The notes under the pieces are model-generated. The model did not search any database. It worked only from the letters and a program-made list of their open reading frames with translations, and was not told where the DNA came from. Shown in pieces: positions 1 to 10,571 of a stretch of DNA of 64,000 nucleotides; the first letter of the stretch is position 1, and each line of letters begins with the position of its first letter. Made by a program: the position numbers and the translations under genes. Origin of the DNA: Anabaena sp. UHCC 0187 (GTDB lineage Bacteria; Cyanobacteriota; Cyanobacteriia; Cyanobacteriales; Nostocaceae); assembly GCF_009712035.1 (NCBI RefSeq), contig NZ_VILB01000010.1, forward strand, positions 65,794 to 129,793. Reading direction: 5' to 3'.

Positions 1-3000
1 CAAGATTTCCAAGTATTTGAAAGTTACCCTGATTGGCAGTAATACTGGCATTTGCAATTTCTTGCCCAAGGATTTTTGTTGTACCGCCAATCTCTAATTT
101 AGAAGAGGTGACCGAAATTATTGCATTCTCTATTTTCAGGACACTGAATAAGTCAAGATTTCCTGTAACTTGAAGCTGAGTGGAATTGATATCCATCTTT
201 GCATCTGCAAGCGAATAACCGAATACCTTGACCGTAGCCGATCCTGTTATTGCACTATTAGCCAGATTAGATTTATCAATGATGGCTGAAAGAGAGGGAA
301 TATCTAACTCTAAGAGTTTAAAGAAGTTGAACTTCAAATTGTTGATCTTGACACTGATTGGAGTGATATCAACACTAGCTGATGCAACCTCCTGACCGAG
401 TAAAGTCACTCTACCCGATCCACTAGCCCTACTTTCAAGTGGATTAGTTTTATTAGTGATGACTGAAAGATTGTTAATATATAACCCTACAAGTCCGATA
501 TCAACATTGAATTTTTTAATGGTGATACTGCTTGAAGTGATTTCAAACTCAGTTGAGGCAACTTCCTTGCCAAAAACCACCAGCTTTCCGTCACCACTTA
601 AGAATTGCTTTTCCGAAGATACTTCCAGTGCTAAATCTAAGTTCGGATCGTTAGCACCTGAAAGCTGCAAAAATCCCAAATCAATCTCAGAAAGTTTCAA
701 AGACCCTGTTAAGGTAGGATTCGCTGCGTATGGATTGGCGTTGATATTGAGATCGGCTGTTTTTTTCCAAGCTTCCACCTGTCCATTGATACCAATTCCT
801 TGAGTGAAGATTGTGTTACCAATTTTTGTCTCAACTGGCACAAATTTGATCAGTGGATCGATGATTGTATCTTCATCGGGTCCATCAATAGATACAACGC
901 TGACATCAATAATTTTATTCAAAAACTCCAGCGCGTCCTTGACAATAGTTAATTCTTTAGCACCTTGTTGCAACACAAAAGAACCAACTGGTCCGACAAT
1001 CAGGTCAACCAAACTGACTTTCTTATTTGCCGTTAATTCCAAACCAATTTTGCTTGGATCGTTCGTATCTAGTAAGAAACCACCCTTTAGATTGAATTTA
1101 CCAAACTGGAAATCTCCTAAGAAGCCAATATTATCAATATACGGTGTTAGATAAGTCCCACCCAACTGGACTACTAAATTCCTAACAGTTATATCCGGTA
1201 AACTAAATGGTTTTTCCCATGCAGTATCGGTATTAAGTGAAAATGACCCTGTTAGTGCTTTTGGATCAAGAGTTAGTCCTCCTGTCAATTTTAAAGTCGG
1301 TTCATCAGTTTGGAAAGGATCGTAACCTGTAAAACTTATACCTGCTGCAATACCAAAGCTTGGAGAAATAGTGCTATCTACAGCTAGGTTTAATTTAGCG
1401 TCCGTCAGTGTGGCACTAAAATTTCCACTGGAGAAGAGAGGAACATTACCAGCCAGAATACCTGTTAAACTTGCGCCACCAGTGCTGGTGTTCAGTCCAA
1501 CATGAACTCCTAGAGAGTCTATCTCTAATTGTTCGCTAATAAAACGAGAATAAACATCTGTTCCCTGAGCAAAATTGATATCTCCTGTGAAGTTAAACCC
1601 TTGAGTTAAATTAATTAGTCCCAAGGTAGGATGATTGATCTGTTCAGATACATCAGAAATAGTTAGTTCTGGGTTTGTTAATTTAAACGCACTCAGAATA
1701 GGAATTTCAGCTTTTATAGAACCAAAATCTATCTCATCAGGAAGGGAGTAACTAAACTTAATGTCATCCCCTTTAAAGTTAAGGTCAATTTCTTGACCAT
1801 TGAGGAGTGCAGCTAGACTAAATTCTTTAGTATCATTTTGCTTAACAACCTTTAGCTGAGGTTGTGATAAAACAAGCTGAGTACCTTCTTTTGTTGAGTC
1901 ACCATCACCTAGAAGTTGATTACTAATTTCATTAACAGCATCCTGAATAAATCCGATGCCAGCAGTACTAGTAATCTCGTTCAGATCTAATGTTACATCC
2001 TTGAGATAGGAGAGAGATATTCCTTGTTTGGATAAAGTGAAACTGACGTTGCCAATTTCCTTTAGTTCTGATTCGATACTATCTGGTAAATCTGTACCAG
2101 CTAAACTGGCGAGAAACGCAACGACTTCACCCGGAGAAATTTCATCAACAGAGAATTCATAGAACCGCTTGCCGTCATTCCCTTTTTTAATGACTAAACT
2201 AGGATTGGTGACAAAGATGTCTTGGTCTTCTGCTAAATAACGTCCTAAACCTAATTCAGAAGATAATCCATTCACGATTGACTTAATACTCAGGCTATCG
2301 TGATAGGTAACTTTGAATTCATCCTTGTTGGATTCAAATTTTAATGCGTTGAGGGCTTGGAGTGAACCTAGAAACCCTGTCACAAATTCAGGTAATTTTT
2401 CATCATTTTCAGATATTGCTTTTTCGAGACTAGCTACATCCACAGATGGCATCTCAAAGTCAAAACCAATATCTGTACCATCAAGATTGATACCGAAGTC
2501 TGTACCATTCAAACTGCCAGCAATACTTAATTCTGTTTTGCCATCCTTCCGAATCAAATCCAGTTGAGGTTGCGACAGCACTAATTGAGTTCCGTCTGAC
2601 GGATCAGCATTCCCATCTCCAAAAAGTCCAGCCAGAATCTCATTGAGGGCATCTTGTATGAAGCCGCTACCCACTAGACTATTCACATCTAAGGTCAAAT
2701 TATCTAAATAGGTGAGGACAATTCCCTGTGTAGATAAGGTTAAACTGGCATTACCAATTTCATCTAGTTCTGATTGGATACTATTTGGTAAGGACGTACC
2801 AGCTAAACTGGCGAGAAAATTAACGACTTCACCCGGAGAAATTTCATCAATAGAGAATTCATAAGACCGGTTGCCATCCTGCTCTTTCTTAATCAGTATT
2901 CCCGGATTAGTGACGGAAAGTGATGAAGTGAAATTTGGACCTAAACCTAATTCAGATAATAGGCTATTAATGATAGAGCTAACATCTAGACTATCAAGAT

Positions 3001-5011
3001 AAGTAACTTTGAATTCATCCTTGTTGGATTCAAATTGTAATGCGTTGAGGGCTTGAAGTGAATCTAGAAAACCTGTAATAAATCCCGGTATTTCTCCAGC
3101 AATTTTAGATAGTGCAGTTTTGAGACTAGCTACATCCACAGATGGTATCTCAAAGTCAAAACCAATATCTGTACCATCAAGATTGATACCGAAGTCTGTA
3201 CCATTAAAACTGCCGGCAATACTTAATTCTGTTTTGCCATCCTTCCGAATCAAATCCAGTTGCGGTTGTGACAGAACCAACTGAGTTCCAGGTAAATTTT
3301 CATCTCCATCCCCTAAAAGTCCTGCGGTAATCTGATTAACAGAATCTTGAAGGAATTGATTATCACTGCCAATGAGACTATTAATATCTAAGGTCAAATT
3401 ATCTAAATAGGTGAGGACAATTCCCTGTTTAGATAAGGTTAAACTGGCATTACCAATTTCATCTAGTTTTGATTGGATACTATTTGGTAAGGATGTACCA
3501 GCTAAACTGGTGAGGAAATTAACGACTTCACCCGGAGAAATTTCCCCAATGGACACTTCATAGAATCGCTGACCATCATCTTCTTTTTTAATCAGTAAAC
3601 CCGGATTAGTGACGGAAAGTTCTGAGGGGAAAACATTTTCTCCTAACCCCAATTCAGACGATAACGTATTTAGGAGAGTCTGAATATTGAGAGTATCGAG
3701 ATAGGTGATTTTGAATTCATCAGCATTGGATTCAAAGTTTAATTGGGTACTCGCACTGAGAAGCTCAAGAAAACTGGTCGCAAATCCGGGTAATTCTCCC
3801 GCCAACTTGGAGAGGGCAGTTGTGAGGTTTTCGACATTGACTGTGGGCATTTGGAACTCAAAGCCCAGGTCTTGAACGTCAAGATTGATGCCAAAGTCTG
3901 TGCCATTCAAACTGCCAGCAATACTTAATTGTTTGCCTTCGTTGTTGTTAATTAAATCCAGTTGCGGTTGCGACAGCACTAATTGAGTTCCGTCTGACGG
4001 ATCAGCATTCCCATCTCCAAAAAGTCCAGCCAGAATCTCATTGAGGGCATCTTGCATGAAGCCGCTACCCACTAGACTATTCACATCTAAGGTCAAATTA
4101 TCTAAATAGGTGAGGTTAATGCCATTGCTTGCCAGCATTAAATCTACACTACCGACACTACTTAACCCTTTAAATAAATCCGCTCCTGTGAGTTGTCCCA
4201 ACCCGTCCATAATTTGTCCGGCGGAGAGTTGGGAAAGTGAGAGTTCGTAATAGCTAGTATTACTAGGATATCCTTTGACTACGACTTTGGGATTTGTTGC
4301 CTCAATCTGTTGAGTGATGCTGCCTAACTTAAGTTGGCTTGCTATTTGGTTAATCGCATCGGAAATATTGACAGTCCCGTTGTAGGTGGCTTCTGTTATA
4401 TCTTCCGTTGTCGTGACTGTCACATTAGGATTATTATAATTTAACCAATCAGTGATAAAGGTAGGAACTAGAATTGAAGTCGTGTCTAATACAGCCGGAT
4501 AAGCGGCCATTGTTTCTGATGTAAAAGCCGGAACAAACTTCCCTTCTCCCAAGGTGACTTCTAACTCCCAATCTCCTCCTAGTGCTGCGTTGCCGGTCAA
4601 GTTAGCCGAAGCAGCAATATTTGCTCCTGTCAAAGCACGCAACTTATCAAGAAACTCTGCACCAGCATCACCCACAGCAACTTGGCAGCCGTAAATAAAC
4701 AAGTTAGGTAAGACACTTCCAACTGGGGCAAACCATTGTTGTAATTGGTGGGCATACTGACCGAAAGTATCCAAATTCAGTTGAGCATTTCCCAAGTAAA
4801 CACAACCAGGCGCACCGTGAGAGACAATGTGAACGGTGATAGCTTTATCTTGATATTGCTCTAGCACTGAGGTAATTTGAGCAATGCCATCTTGATTAGG
4901 TTTGAGTCTAATGACCTCTATACCCTCTAAAAGCCCAGACACTAATTGTTGTTGTGCTTCTAAGCTAGAGTCAATAAAAGCAATTTGGCGGTTATGTTGT
5001 GCGTTTGCCAT
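1..5011 (-). CDS. Giant DUF4347 repeat protein, C-terminus beyond window edge
   Basis: The minus strand is open from an ATG at 5011 to base 1, giving at least 1670 codons with no stop. Residues 8 to about 155 form a DUF4347 domain, with a His in a VSHGAPG stretch and a Cys in an IYGCQVA stretch. These resemble the His/Cys pair of clan CD peptidases; activity is inference. From about residue 290 to 1090 there are four copies of a roughly 233-residue unit, recognisable by LVLSQPQL at about residues 350, 584, 816 and 1052. Shorter units of about 60-70 residues follow near residues 1490-1670. No signal peptide or membrane segment is evident. I see no clear ribosome binding site before the ATG. 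Such proteins are usually large and surface-associated or secreted. Function unknown. Confidence 0.85.
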   Translation of the reverse strand, partial: MANAQHNRQIAFIDSSLEAQQQLVSGLLEGIEVIRLKPNQDGIAQITSVLEQYQDKAITVHIVSHGAPGCVYLGNAQLNLDTFGQYAHQLQQWFAPVGSVLPNLFIYGCQVAVGDAGAEFLDKLRALTGANIAASANLTGNAALGGDWELEVTLGEGKFVPAFTSETMAAYPAVLDTTSILVPTFITDWLNYNNPNVTVTTTEDITEATYNGTVNISDAINQIASQLKLGSITQQIEATNPKVVVKGYPSNTSYYELSLSQLSAGQIMDGLGQLTGADLFKGLSSVGSVDLMLASNGINLTYLDNLTLDVNSLVGSGFMQDALNEILAGLFGDGNADPSDGTQLVLSQPQLDLINNNEGKQLSIAGSLNGTDFGINLDVQDLGFEFQMPTVNVENLTTALSKLAGELPGFATSFLELLSASTQLNFESNADEFKITYLDTLNIQTLLNTLSSELGLGENVFPSELSVTNPGLLIKKEDDGQRFYEVSIGEISPGEVVNFLTSLAGTSLPNSIQSKLDEIGNASLTLSKQGIVLTYLDNLTLDINSLIGSDNQFLQDSVNQITAGLLGDGDENLPGTQLVLSQPQLDLIRKDGKTELSIAGSFNGTDFGINLDGTDIGFDFEIPSVDVASLKTALSKIAGEIPGFITGFLDSLQALNALQFESNKDEFKVTYLDSLDVSSIINSLLSELGLGPNFTSSLSVTNPGILIKKEQDGNRSYEFSIDEISPGEVVNFLASLAGTSLPNSIQSELDEIGNASLTLSTQGIVLTYLDNLTLDVNSLVGSGFIQDALNEILAGLFGDGNADPSDGTQLVLSQPQLDLIRKDGKTELSIAGSLNGTDFGINLDGTDIGFDFEMPSVDVASLEKAISENDEKLPEFVTGFLGSLQALNALKFESNKDEFKVTYHDSLSIKSIVNGLSSELGLGRYLAEDQDIFVTNPSLVIKKGNDGKRFYEFSVDEISPGEVVAFLASLAGTDLPDSIESELKEIGNVSFTLSKQGISLSYLKDVTLDLNEITSTAGIGFIQDAVNEISNQLLGDGDSTKEGTQLVLSQPQLKVVKQNDTKEFSLAALLNGQEIDLNFKGDDIKFSYSLPDEIDFGSIKAEIPILSAFKLTNPELTISDVSEQINHPTLGLINLTQGFNFTGDINFAQGTDVYSRFISEQLEIDSLGVHVGLNTSTGGASLTGILAGNVPLFSSGNFSATLTDAKLNLAVDSTISPSFGIAAGISFTGYDPFQTDEPTLKLTGGLTLDPKALTGSFSLNTDTAWEKPFSLPDITVRNLVVQLGGTYLTPYIDNIGFLGDFQFGKFNLKGGFLLDTNDPSKIGLELTANKKVSLVDLIVGPVGSFVLQQGAKELTIVKDALEFLNKIIDVSVVSIDGPDEDTIIDPLIKFVPVETKIGNTIFTQGIGINGQVEAWKKTADLNINANPYAANPTLTGSLKLSEIDLGFLQLSGANDPNLDLALEVSSEKQFLSGDGKLVVFGKEVASTEFEITSSSITIKKFNVDIGLVGLYINNLSVITNKTNPLESRASGSGRVTLLGQEVASASVDITPISVKINNLKFNFFKLLELDIPSLSAIIDKSNLANSAITGSATVKVFGYSLADAKMDINSTQLQVTGNLDLFSVLKIENAIISVTSSKLEIGGTTKILGQEIANASITANQGNFQILGNL

Positions 5012-5503
5012 GAGATTTATGATCAATGAAGGAGTAGGGATAAGAATTGAAAAGCTTATAATAATATACTATATACCGTAATCTTAATGAAATTAAACAC
5101 AAACATCGGAATTTACTGTGTCTCTTTATTTGCCATGCAAGACTTAATTCCTTCTTCGATTTCTAAAATGAGCGAACGGACAGCAGAGATTTTATTTATC
5201 ATTTTATTTTCCCCTGTGTGGTTGAGTAGTTTGTTTATTTGTTCTTGACCTCTTGTTTTGTATGATACACACAGGGTCAGAAATATCCAATAGGCATATT
5301 CGTATTTTCACCATGTCTTTAAATAGAGAGGACTTATTTGAAGTAGAGATAAAGAAGCAACCTTTTTTACCGTATTTGATTAATTATTATATTGAGTCTG
5401 ACAGGATCATGAAATAGTCCCAAAAGCTGACAGAATCACCGTCCAACCCTTTCCAAACAAGCTTTTAAGATTCCTTGAGTAGTCATTCCTGCCGTTATTG
5501 AGG
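5012..5503. other. Gene-poor spacer with one doubtful 29-codon ORF
   Basis: This 492-base AT-rich stretch separates the DUF4347 gene from the left end of an insertion-sequence remnant. The only coding-like signal is a minus-strand ORF at 5113-5202 (29 codons, starting MINKISAV). Its ATG is preceded by AGGGG at a normal ribosome-binding distance. The same frame is open upstream of that ATG back to about 5308 without another start codon, so it may be the tail of a lost gene. No RNA gene was recognised. Confidence 0.4.
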
Positions 5504-5530
5504 CAGCAATTCTCATTTTGAAAGAAATAA
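5504..5530. repeat. Left terminal inverted repeat of IS remnant
   Basis: 27 bp starting CAGCAATTCTCATTTTGAAA. It matches the reverse complement of 6861-6887 with one mismatch (G/A at base 24). Confidence 0.85.
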
Positions 5531-5750
5531 GATAAAATTCTCTTAATTTAAGTAGAAGACCTGTATCAAATTATCATTTTTTGATAGATAATTATTATCC
5601 GACCCTGGAGATAGACAGGGTTGTAAAAATCTTTAACAATCTAGACATGAAAAAATGATTTCAACTCATCAATCTAGCTGAAATTCTACGCAAATTTGTA
5701 GTTTTTTTAATAAATAACTTTCTCCTCATCCTTCAATAAATTGAAATTTT

Positions 5751-6733
5751 TTAACTAGAATTTGCCTTTTTAAATGGGACATATTTTCTGAAAATAAATG
5801 AGAAAAAATCCGACCAATCTTTAAACCAAATAAATTTTAATAGAGTACTAATATCATTAAAGAAAGAAGTCCGAGTTACTAATAACTCACGAAATTTCTG
5901 ATAGATATAATTAACTAAATCTAAAACAGTATAAAATAAAAAAGCTAGCAAATTTAAAGACAATAATAACTCACACAAATAATTTTCTCCATGTCCAAAG
6001 TTATGCTCTAAATTATAACCGTGATTTTTAAGAACGTTATTGCCTTCATTCTCAACTTTCTATTTGCTGCGTCCAGTTTGACAATTTTTTCCACATTATT
6101 TTCAGTAATTTCATGATTAGTTATCCGATTATTTTGGGAGATAATTTTTCCTGTTTTCTCATTAATAACAGTCACTTCGCACCAATTAACTTCGAGACTT
6201 GAGTCTTCATCTTTTAAGGGGACTCTAGAAGTATAACGATAACGATAAATTAGATTTTTTGACCATCCCATTGTTTCTTTTCAATGGTTGTAACTTCTCC
6301 ACTTCTTTCTAAAAATTCTAGCCATTCATGCAAAGTTTTATGTGATGTTTCCAGACAAACAAAAATAAAATTATAACCTTGTTTTAGAGCTAGTTCACAA
6401 ATAGGTTGGTGAGAATACAAATCCTCTACTAAGAGGGTTGCAGCATAACCATACTTGTTTTGATGATTCTTGTTTAACCATCTTTTAACGGCTGCATTTT
6501 CACAATCTTGTTTTTGATGACCATCTTGTTTTTTTTATGAATTCTGGTGATAAATTAATCACTTGTTTTTGATTGGGCGAAACCACAATTGGTGTGACAC
6601 AGCTATGAAAGTAGGTTGTAGTTCCATTTTGATGATTACGAAAATTACAATGAGGGCAATTAATTTTCTTAGATGAGAAATATTCTGTACCATCTAAAGC
6701 AATTAAAATTTCTTCATCTTCGTTGTCAGGCAA
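5751..6733 (-). pseudogene. Transposase pseudogene, truncated and frameshifted
   Basis: Three minus-strand pieces in different frames together resemble one DDE-type transposase. The piece 6733-6500 carries LDGTEYFSS and a Cys-rich IHCPHC-like segment (here INCPHC). The piece 6271-6008 carries YRYRYTSRVPL, WCEVTVINEKTGK and ITNHEITENNVEKIVK. The piece 5978-5751 carries CELLLSLNLLAFLFYTVLD. Between the last two, the other frame reads VENEGNNVLKNHGYNLEHNF, the motif that normally joins them, so a small frameshift is visible near 6060. The N-terminal third is absent. It lies inside the 27-bp inverted repeats and cannot make an active enzyme. Confidence 0.8.
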
Positions 6734-6744
6734 TCTCTCTAATT

Positions 6745-6766
6745 GATTAAGTATAAATACTTAATC
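6745..6766. repeat. Perfect 10-bp-arm palindrome inside the IS remnant
   Basis: GATTAAGTAT and ATACTTAATC are separated by two bases. It sits at the upstream edge of the surviving transposase code, near the inferred internal deletion. It could be an operator-like site or a scar of the rearrangement; nothing more can be said. Confidence 0.5.
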
Positions 6767-6860
6767 TTTAACCCGACTGTTTTTTTAGCCAGAGGCAATG
6801 TCTAAAAAATAGTTACTTTGTACTATATTTTTAATTCCAAAATCGGGGCTAATACTTTAT

Positions 6861-6887
6861 TTATTTTTTTCAAAATGAGAATTGCTG
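6861..6887. repeat. Right terminal inverted repeat of IS remnant
   Basis: Reverse complement of the repeat at 5504-5530 with one mismatch. It marks the ilvC-proximal end of the element. Confidence 0.85.
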
Positions 6888-6888
6888 A

Positions 6889-7971
<1,083 letters not shown>

Positions 7972-8019
7972 TTTTGAGTAATTGGTAATTGGTAATTCTT
8001 TACCTTTTACCAAATTCTT

Positions 8020-8060
8020 TTTTTTCGCGCAGAGACGCAAAGACGCAGAGAAGAACGCAA
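8020..8060. repeat. Dispersed 'cgcagagacgcaaag' repeat, copy 1 of 4
   Basis: An imperfect repeat of CGCAGAGACGCAAAGACGCA type follows ilvC. Related copies in the opposite sense lie at about 11181-11206, 34918-34950 and 36214-36250, always between genes. This is a short dispersed repeat of the kind common in Nostocales; function unknown. Confidence 0.6.
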
Positions 8061-8064
8061 AGAT

Positions 8065-8832
8065 TTAATATTCAAGTTTGAGAAAATAACGGATTCTAGC
8101 AACTACATTTTCAACACTTGTTTTATCTGTATATTGGGGATTAATGGGAATCTCTTGATCATTTTTGAATAAAATTACAGCCTGATAAACTTTAGAATAT
8201 TTATTTTGCTTATCTTGAATATGAAAACTCCCAATTTCTTCTAGGGGATATTCAATAATTTTTTTACTTCGGAAACCTTTACGTTCTATAAAAACCTTAT
8301 TGATACTTTTATAAAAGGTGCAAGTTGTGGCAGATGATGTTGCTGAATAGGCACCAGTTACTATAATTGTCAACATAAATAAGCTGATAAAAAAGAGATA
8401 ATTACGTTGATTTTGTTGTAATATTATAAAGCTTTCACTAGAGTTAATAAAGCTATTAAGTTGAGAGACAAATACTTCATTTTCTTGATAGCTAACTTGA
8501 GATAGCAGGGAAAATTCTCCAAATTTACTAACAATAATTACTTGATAACTTTTACTGCCTTTACTCCCAGTTTTTGTCTGAATATATGCTTGTTGAGGAT
8601 CAAATATTTTGAGTTTTGTCATCCTTCCAAAAAATGTAAATTTCTTTAATTCACAGTTAATTTCTGGAGGTGCAGAACGAGTACAGGTAAGACGCAGGGA
8701 AGTAAAATCAAAAGCTATAAAATAAATCCAAAAACTTAACCCAAATATAAATAATAAACCTCCTGATAACCAGTCAGAAATTGGTTGATGTTTAATAACC
8801 AATCTAGTATGAGTTTCTTCTACAACTTTCAT
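8065..8832 (-). CDS. Hypothetical two-helix membrane protein
   Basis: I do not recognise this 255-residue protein. It has a hydrophobic segment at about residues 23-47 (GGLLFIFGLSFWIYFIAF) and another at about 147-168 (LFFISLFMLTIIVTGAYSA). Between them is a mostly polar domain with three or four Cys residues, and about 85 polar residues follow the second helix. The pattern suggests a small bitopic or hairpin protein with PH-like or DUF-type beta-rich domains on both sides. It is convergent with ilvC and divergent from sbtA. Membrane location is inferred from hydrophobicity only. Confidence 0.7.
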   Translation of the reverse strand: MKVVEETHTRLVIKHQPISDWLSGGLLFIFGLSFWIYFIAFDFTSLRLTCTRSAPPEINCELKKFTFFGRMTKLKIFDPQQAYIQTKTGSKGSKSYQVIIVSKFGEFSLLSQVSYQENEVFVSQLNSFINSSESFIILQQNQRNYLFFISLFMLTIIVTGAYSATSSATTCTFYKSINKVFIERKGFRSKKIIEYPLEEIGSFHIQDKQNKYSKVYQAVILFKNDQEIPINPQYTDKTSVENVVARIRYFLKLEY

Positions 8833-9105
8833 AAACTAAATTCTCATTATTTAAGTGCTTTTATGGGAGAGAGTTGGCAACTTTATCAAAAAAATCTATC
8901 ATGAAATCCATTAATTCATCCGCGTTTATCCGCGTTTATCTGCGTTTAACTATTCTTGACATCTGATTCTATACAGCTTCATCTTCATTTCTCCAGTTTT
9001 TCCATTGTTAATAATTATGCTATTCATTTACAAAATGCTATATCAACAGGTATATTGAAGAGTTACGCTCGGAATATAAAATCACAAACTCAAAATTAAT
9101 AAAAA

Positions 9106-10095
9106 ATGAATTATAGCATTTTATTATCAAACATTTTAAACCCGCCAGTGTTATTCTTCTTTTTAGGAATGCTGGCAATTTTCCTCCAGTCTGATTTAGA
9201 AATTCCCCAACCATTACCCAAATTATTTTCTCTTTACCTCCTATTAGCAATTGGTTTTAAGGGTGGATATGAAATTGAAGAAAGTGGCATTAATCCAGAA
9301 ATTGCCCTCACTCTTTTAGCCGCAATATTCATGGCTTCTGTTGTTCCTATCTATTCATTTTTTATCCTCAAATTAAAATTAGATGTCTATAATGCAGCCG
9401 CTATTGCTGCAACTTATGGTTCTATTAGTGCAGTTACCTTTATTACGGCGCAATCTTTTCTCAAAGTTCTCAATATTGATTCTAGTGGACACATGGTAGC
9501 AGCTTTAGCACTCATGGAATCTCCCGCAATTATTGTGGGAATTGTCTTAGTGAGATTCTTTGCTAAAAGTCAATCAGATACAGAAGCAGGAGAAGCAGAA
9601 AAATTTTCCTGGGGTGAAGTTTTCAGAGAAGCTTTTTTAAATGGTTCAGTATTTCTTTTAGTTGGTAGTGTCTTTGTGGGAATTCTCACAGGAGAAAAAG
9701 GTTGGGAAAAATTACATCCATTTACCCAAGATATATTCTATGGAGTGCTATCATTCTTTTTACTAGATATGGGTATGGTAGCTGCTAGAAGAATCAAAGA
9801 CTTGAGTAATACTGGTTATTTTCTCATTGGTTTTGGGGTTTTGATGCCTGTAATTAATGCAATTATTGGTATTTTTATTAGTAAACTAATTGGGATGTCC
9901 GAAGGTAATGCGCTGTTATTTGCGGTACTTTGTGGTAGTGCTTCTTATATTGCTGTACCAGCAGCAATGCGAATGACTGTTCCTGAAGCTAATCCCAGCT
10001 TATATGTATCCATGGCTTTAGCTATCACGTTCCCATTTAATATTATTGTCGGTATACCTTTGTATTTCAACATTATCAAAACTATAGGAGGATAA
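9106..10095 (+). CDS. sbtA: SbtA-family sodium-dependent bicarbonate transporter
   Basis: A 329-residue, highly hydrophobic protein with about ten predicted membrane helices in two similar halves, as in the SbtA family (formerly DUF897). Family members take up bicarbonate with sodium as part of the CO2-concentrating mechanism in the plasma membrane. Recognisable stretches are AIGFKGGYEIEESG, AATYGSISAVTFITAQ and VLCGSASYIAVPAAMRM in the substrate-binding cores. The central cytoplasmic loop is short (about residues 155-175), so the protein is shorter than the 370-residue Synechocystis type. The next gene, 4 bp downstream, encodes an SbtB-like PII protein, which supports the call. I saw no clear Shine-Dalgarno sequence before the ATG. 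Confidence 0.85.
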   Translation: MNYSILLSNILNPPVLFFFLGMLAIFLQSDLEIPQPLPKLFSLYLLLAIGFKGGYEIEESGINPEIALTLLAAIFMASVVPIYSFFILKLKLDVYNAAAIAATYGSISAVTFITAQSFLKVLNIDSSGHMVAALALMESPAIIVGIVLVRFFAKSQSDTEAGEAEKFSWGEVFREAFLNGSVFLLVGSVFVGILTGEKGWEKLHPFTQDIFYGVLSFFLLDMGMVAARRIKDLSNTGYFLIGFGVLMPVINAIIGIFISKLIGMSEGNALLFAVLCGSASYIAVPAAMRMTVPEANPSLYVSMALAITFPFNIIVGIPLYFNIIKTIGG

Positions 10096-10099
10096 TCAG

Positions 10100-10393
10100 G
10101 TGCAAAATGTCAAAAAAATCGAAATAATTACTAATTCCTTAGAACTAGAAAAGGTTCTGAAAATTTTAGATCATGCAGGTGTTTCGGGATATACGATTAT
10201 TGAAGATGTCATAGGTAAAGGACACAGAGGCAGAGTTATTGACGACTTAGAAGGTCATGCACTTACCAATGGTTATATAATGACTATTTGTAGTGAAGAA
10301 CAAGAACATCAAGTAGTCGAGGCTATTAGACCAATTTTAAAAAAATATGGTGGTGTCTGTATTGTTTCTGATGCTAAATCAATTATACATTAG
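10100..10393 (+). CDS. sbtB: SbtB-like PII signalling protein
   Basis: A 97-residue PII-fold protein that starts at GTG with AGGAGGAT just upstream, inside the sbtA stop region; co-transcription and coupling with sbtA are evident. SbtB trimers bind cyclic AMP and other adenine nucleotides and restrain SbtA. The T-loop region reads GKGHRGRVIDDLEGHALTNG and the core ends VVEAIRPILKKYGGVCIVSD. The product stops shortly after this strand and lacks the C-terminal loop with the two Cys residues found in Synechocystis SbtB, so redox control through that loop is not expected here. Confidence 0.85.
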   Translation: MQNVKKIEIITNSLELEKVLKILDHAGVSGYTIIEDVIGKGHRGRVIDDLEGHALTNGYIMTICSEEQEHQVVEAIRPILKKYGGVCIVSDAKSIIH

Positions 10394-10571
10394 TTAAGTT
10401 TTGTAAATAAATATCAAAGAATAAATGGTAAATAAAATCAGATTTTTGGATTAATTTTGGTGGATACTCCCGTACAAAAGCAATAGATAAGTAATTATTC
10501 GGTAACAGATTCTAGTATGGCATGGCTATAATCATGGCAAAGCTTAGGATATTATCCCTGAAGTAGACAAA

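Larger units (their letters stand above)
5504..6887 (-). mobile_element. Decayed insertion sequence with 27-bp terminal inverted repeats
   Basis: A 1384-bp segment is bounded by inverted repeats at 5504-5530 and 6861-6887 that match at 26 of 27 positions, both beginning CAGCAATTCTCATTTTGAAA. Between them lies a frameshifted minus-strand transposase fragment. Only about 130 bp separate the right repeat from surviving transposase code, too little for the N-terminal third of such an enzyme, so an internal deletion is likely. I found no clear target-site duplication. The right end is 88 bp from the ilvC start codon. IS family not assigned with confidence. Confidence 0.8.

Noticed and set aside
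456-2567. Three plus-strand ORFs of 84-116 codons
   Set aside because: They lie opposite the continuous DUF4347 repeat gene and show no domains.
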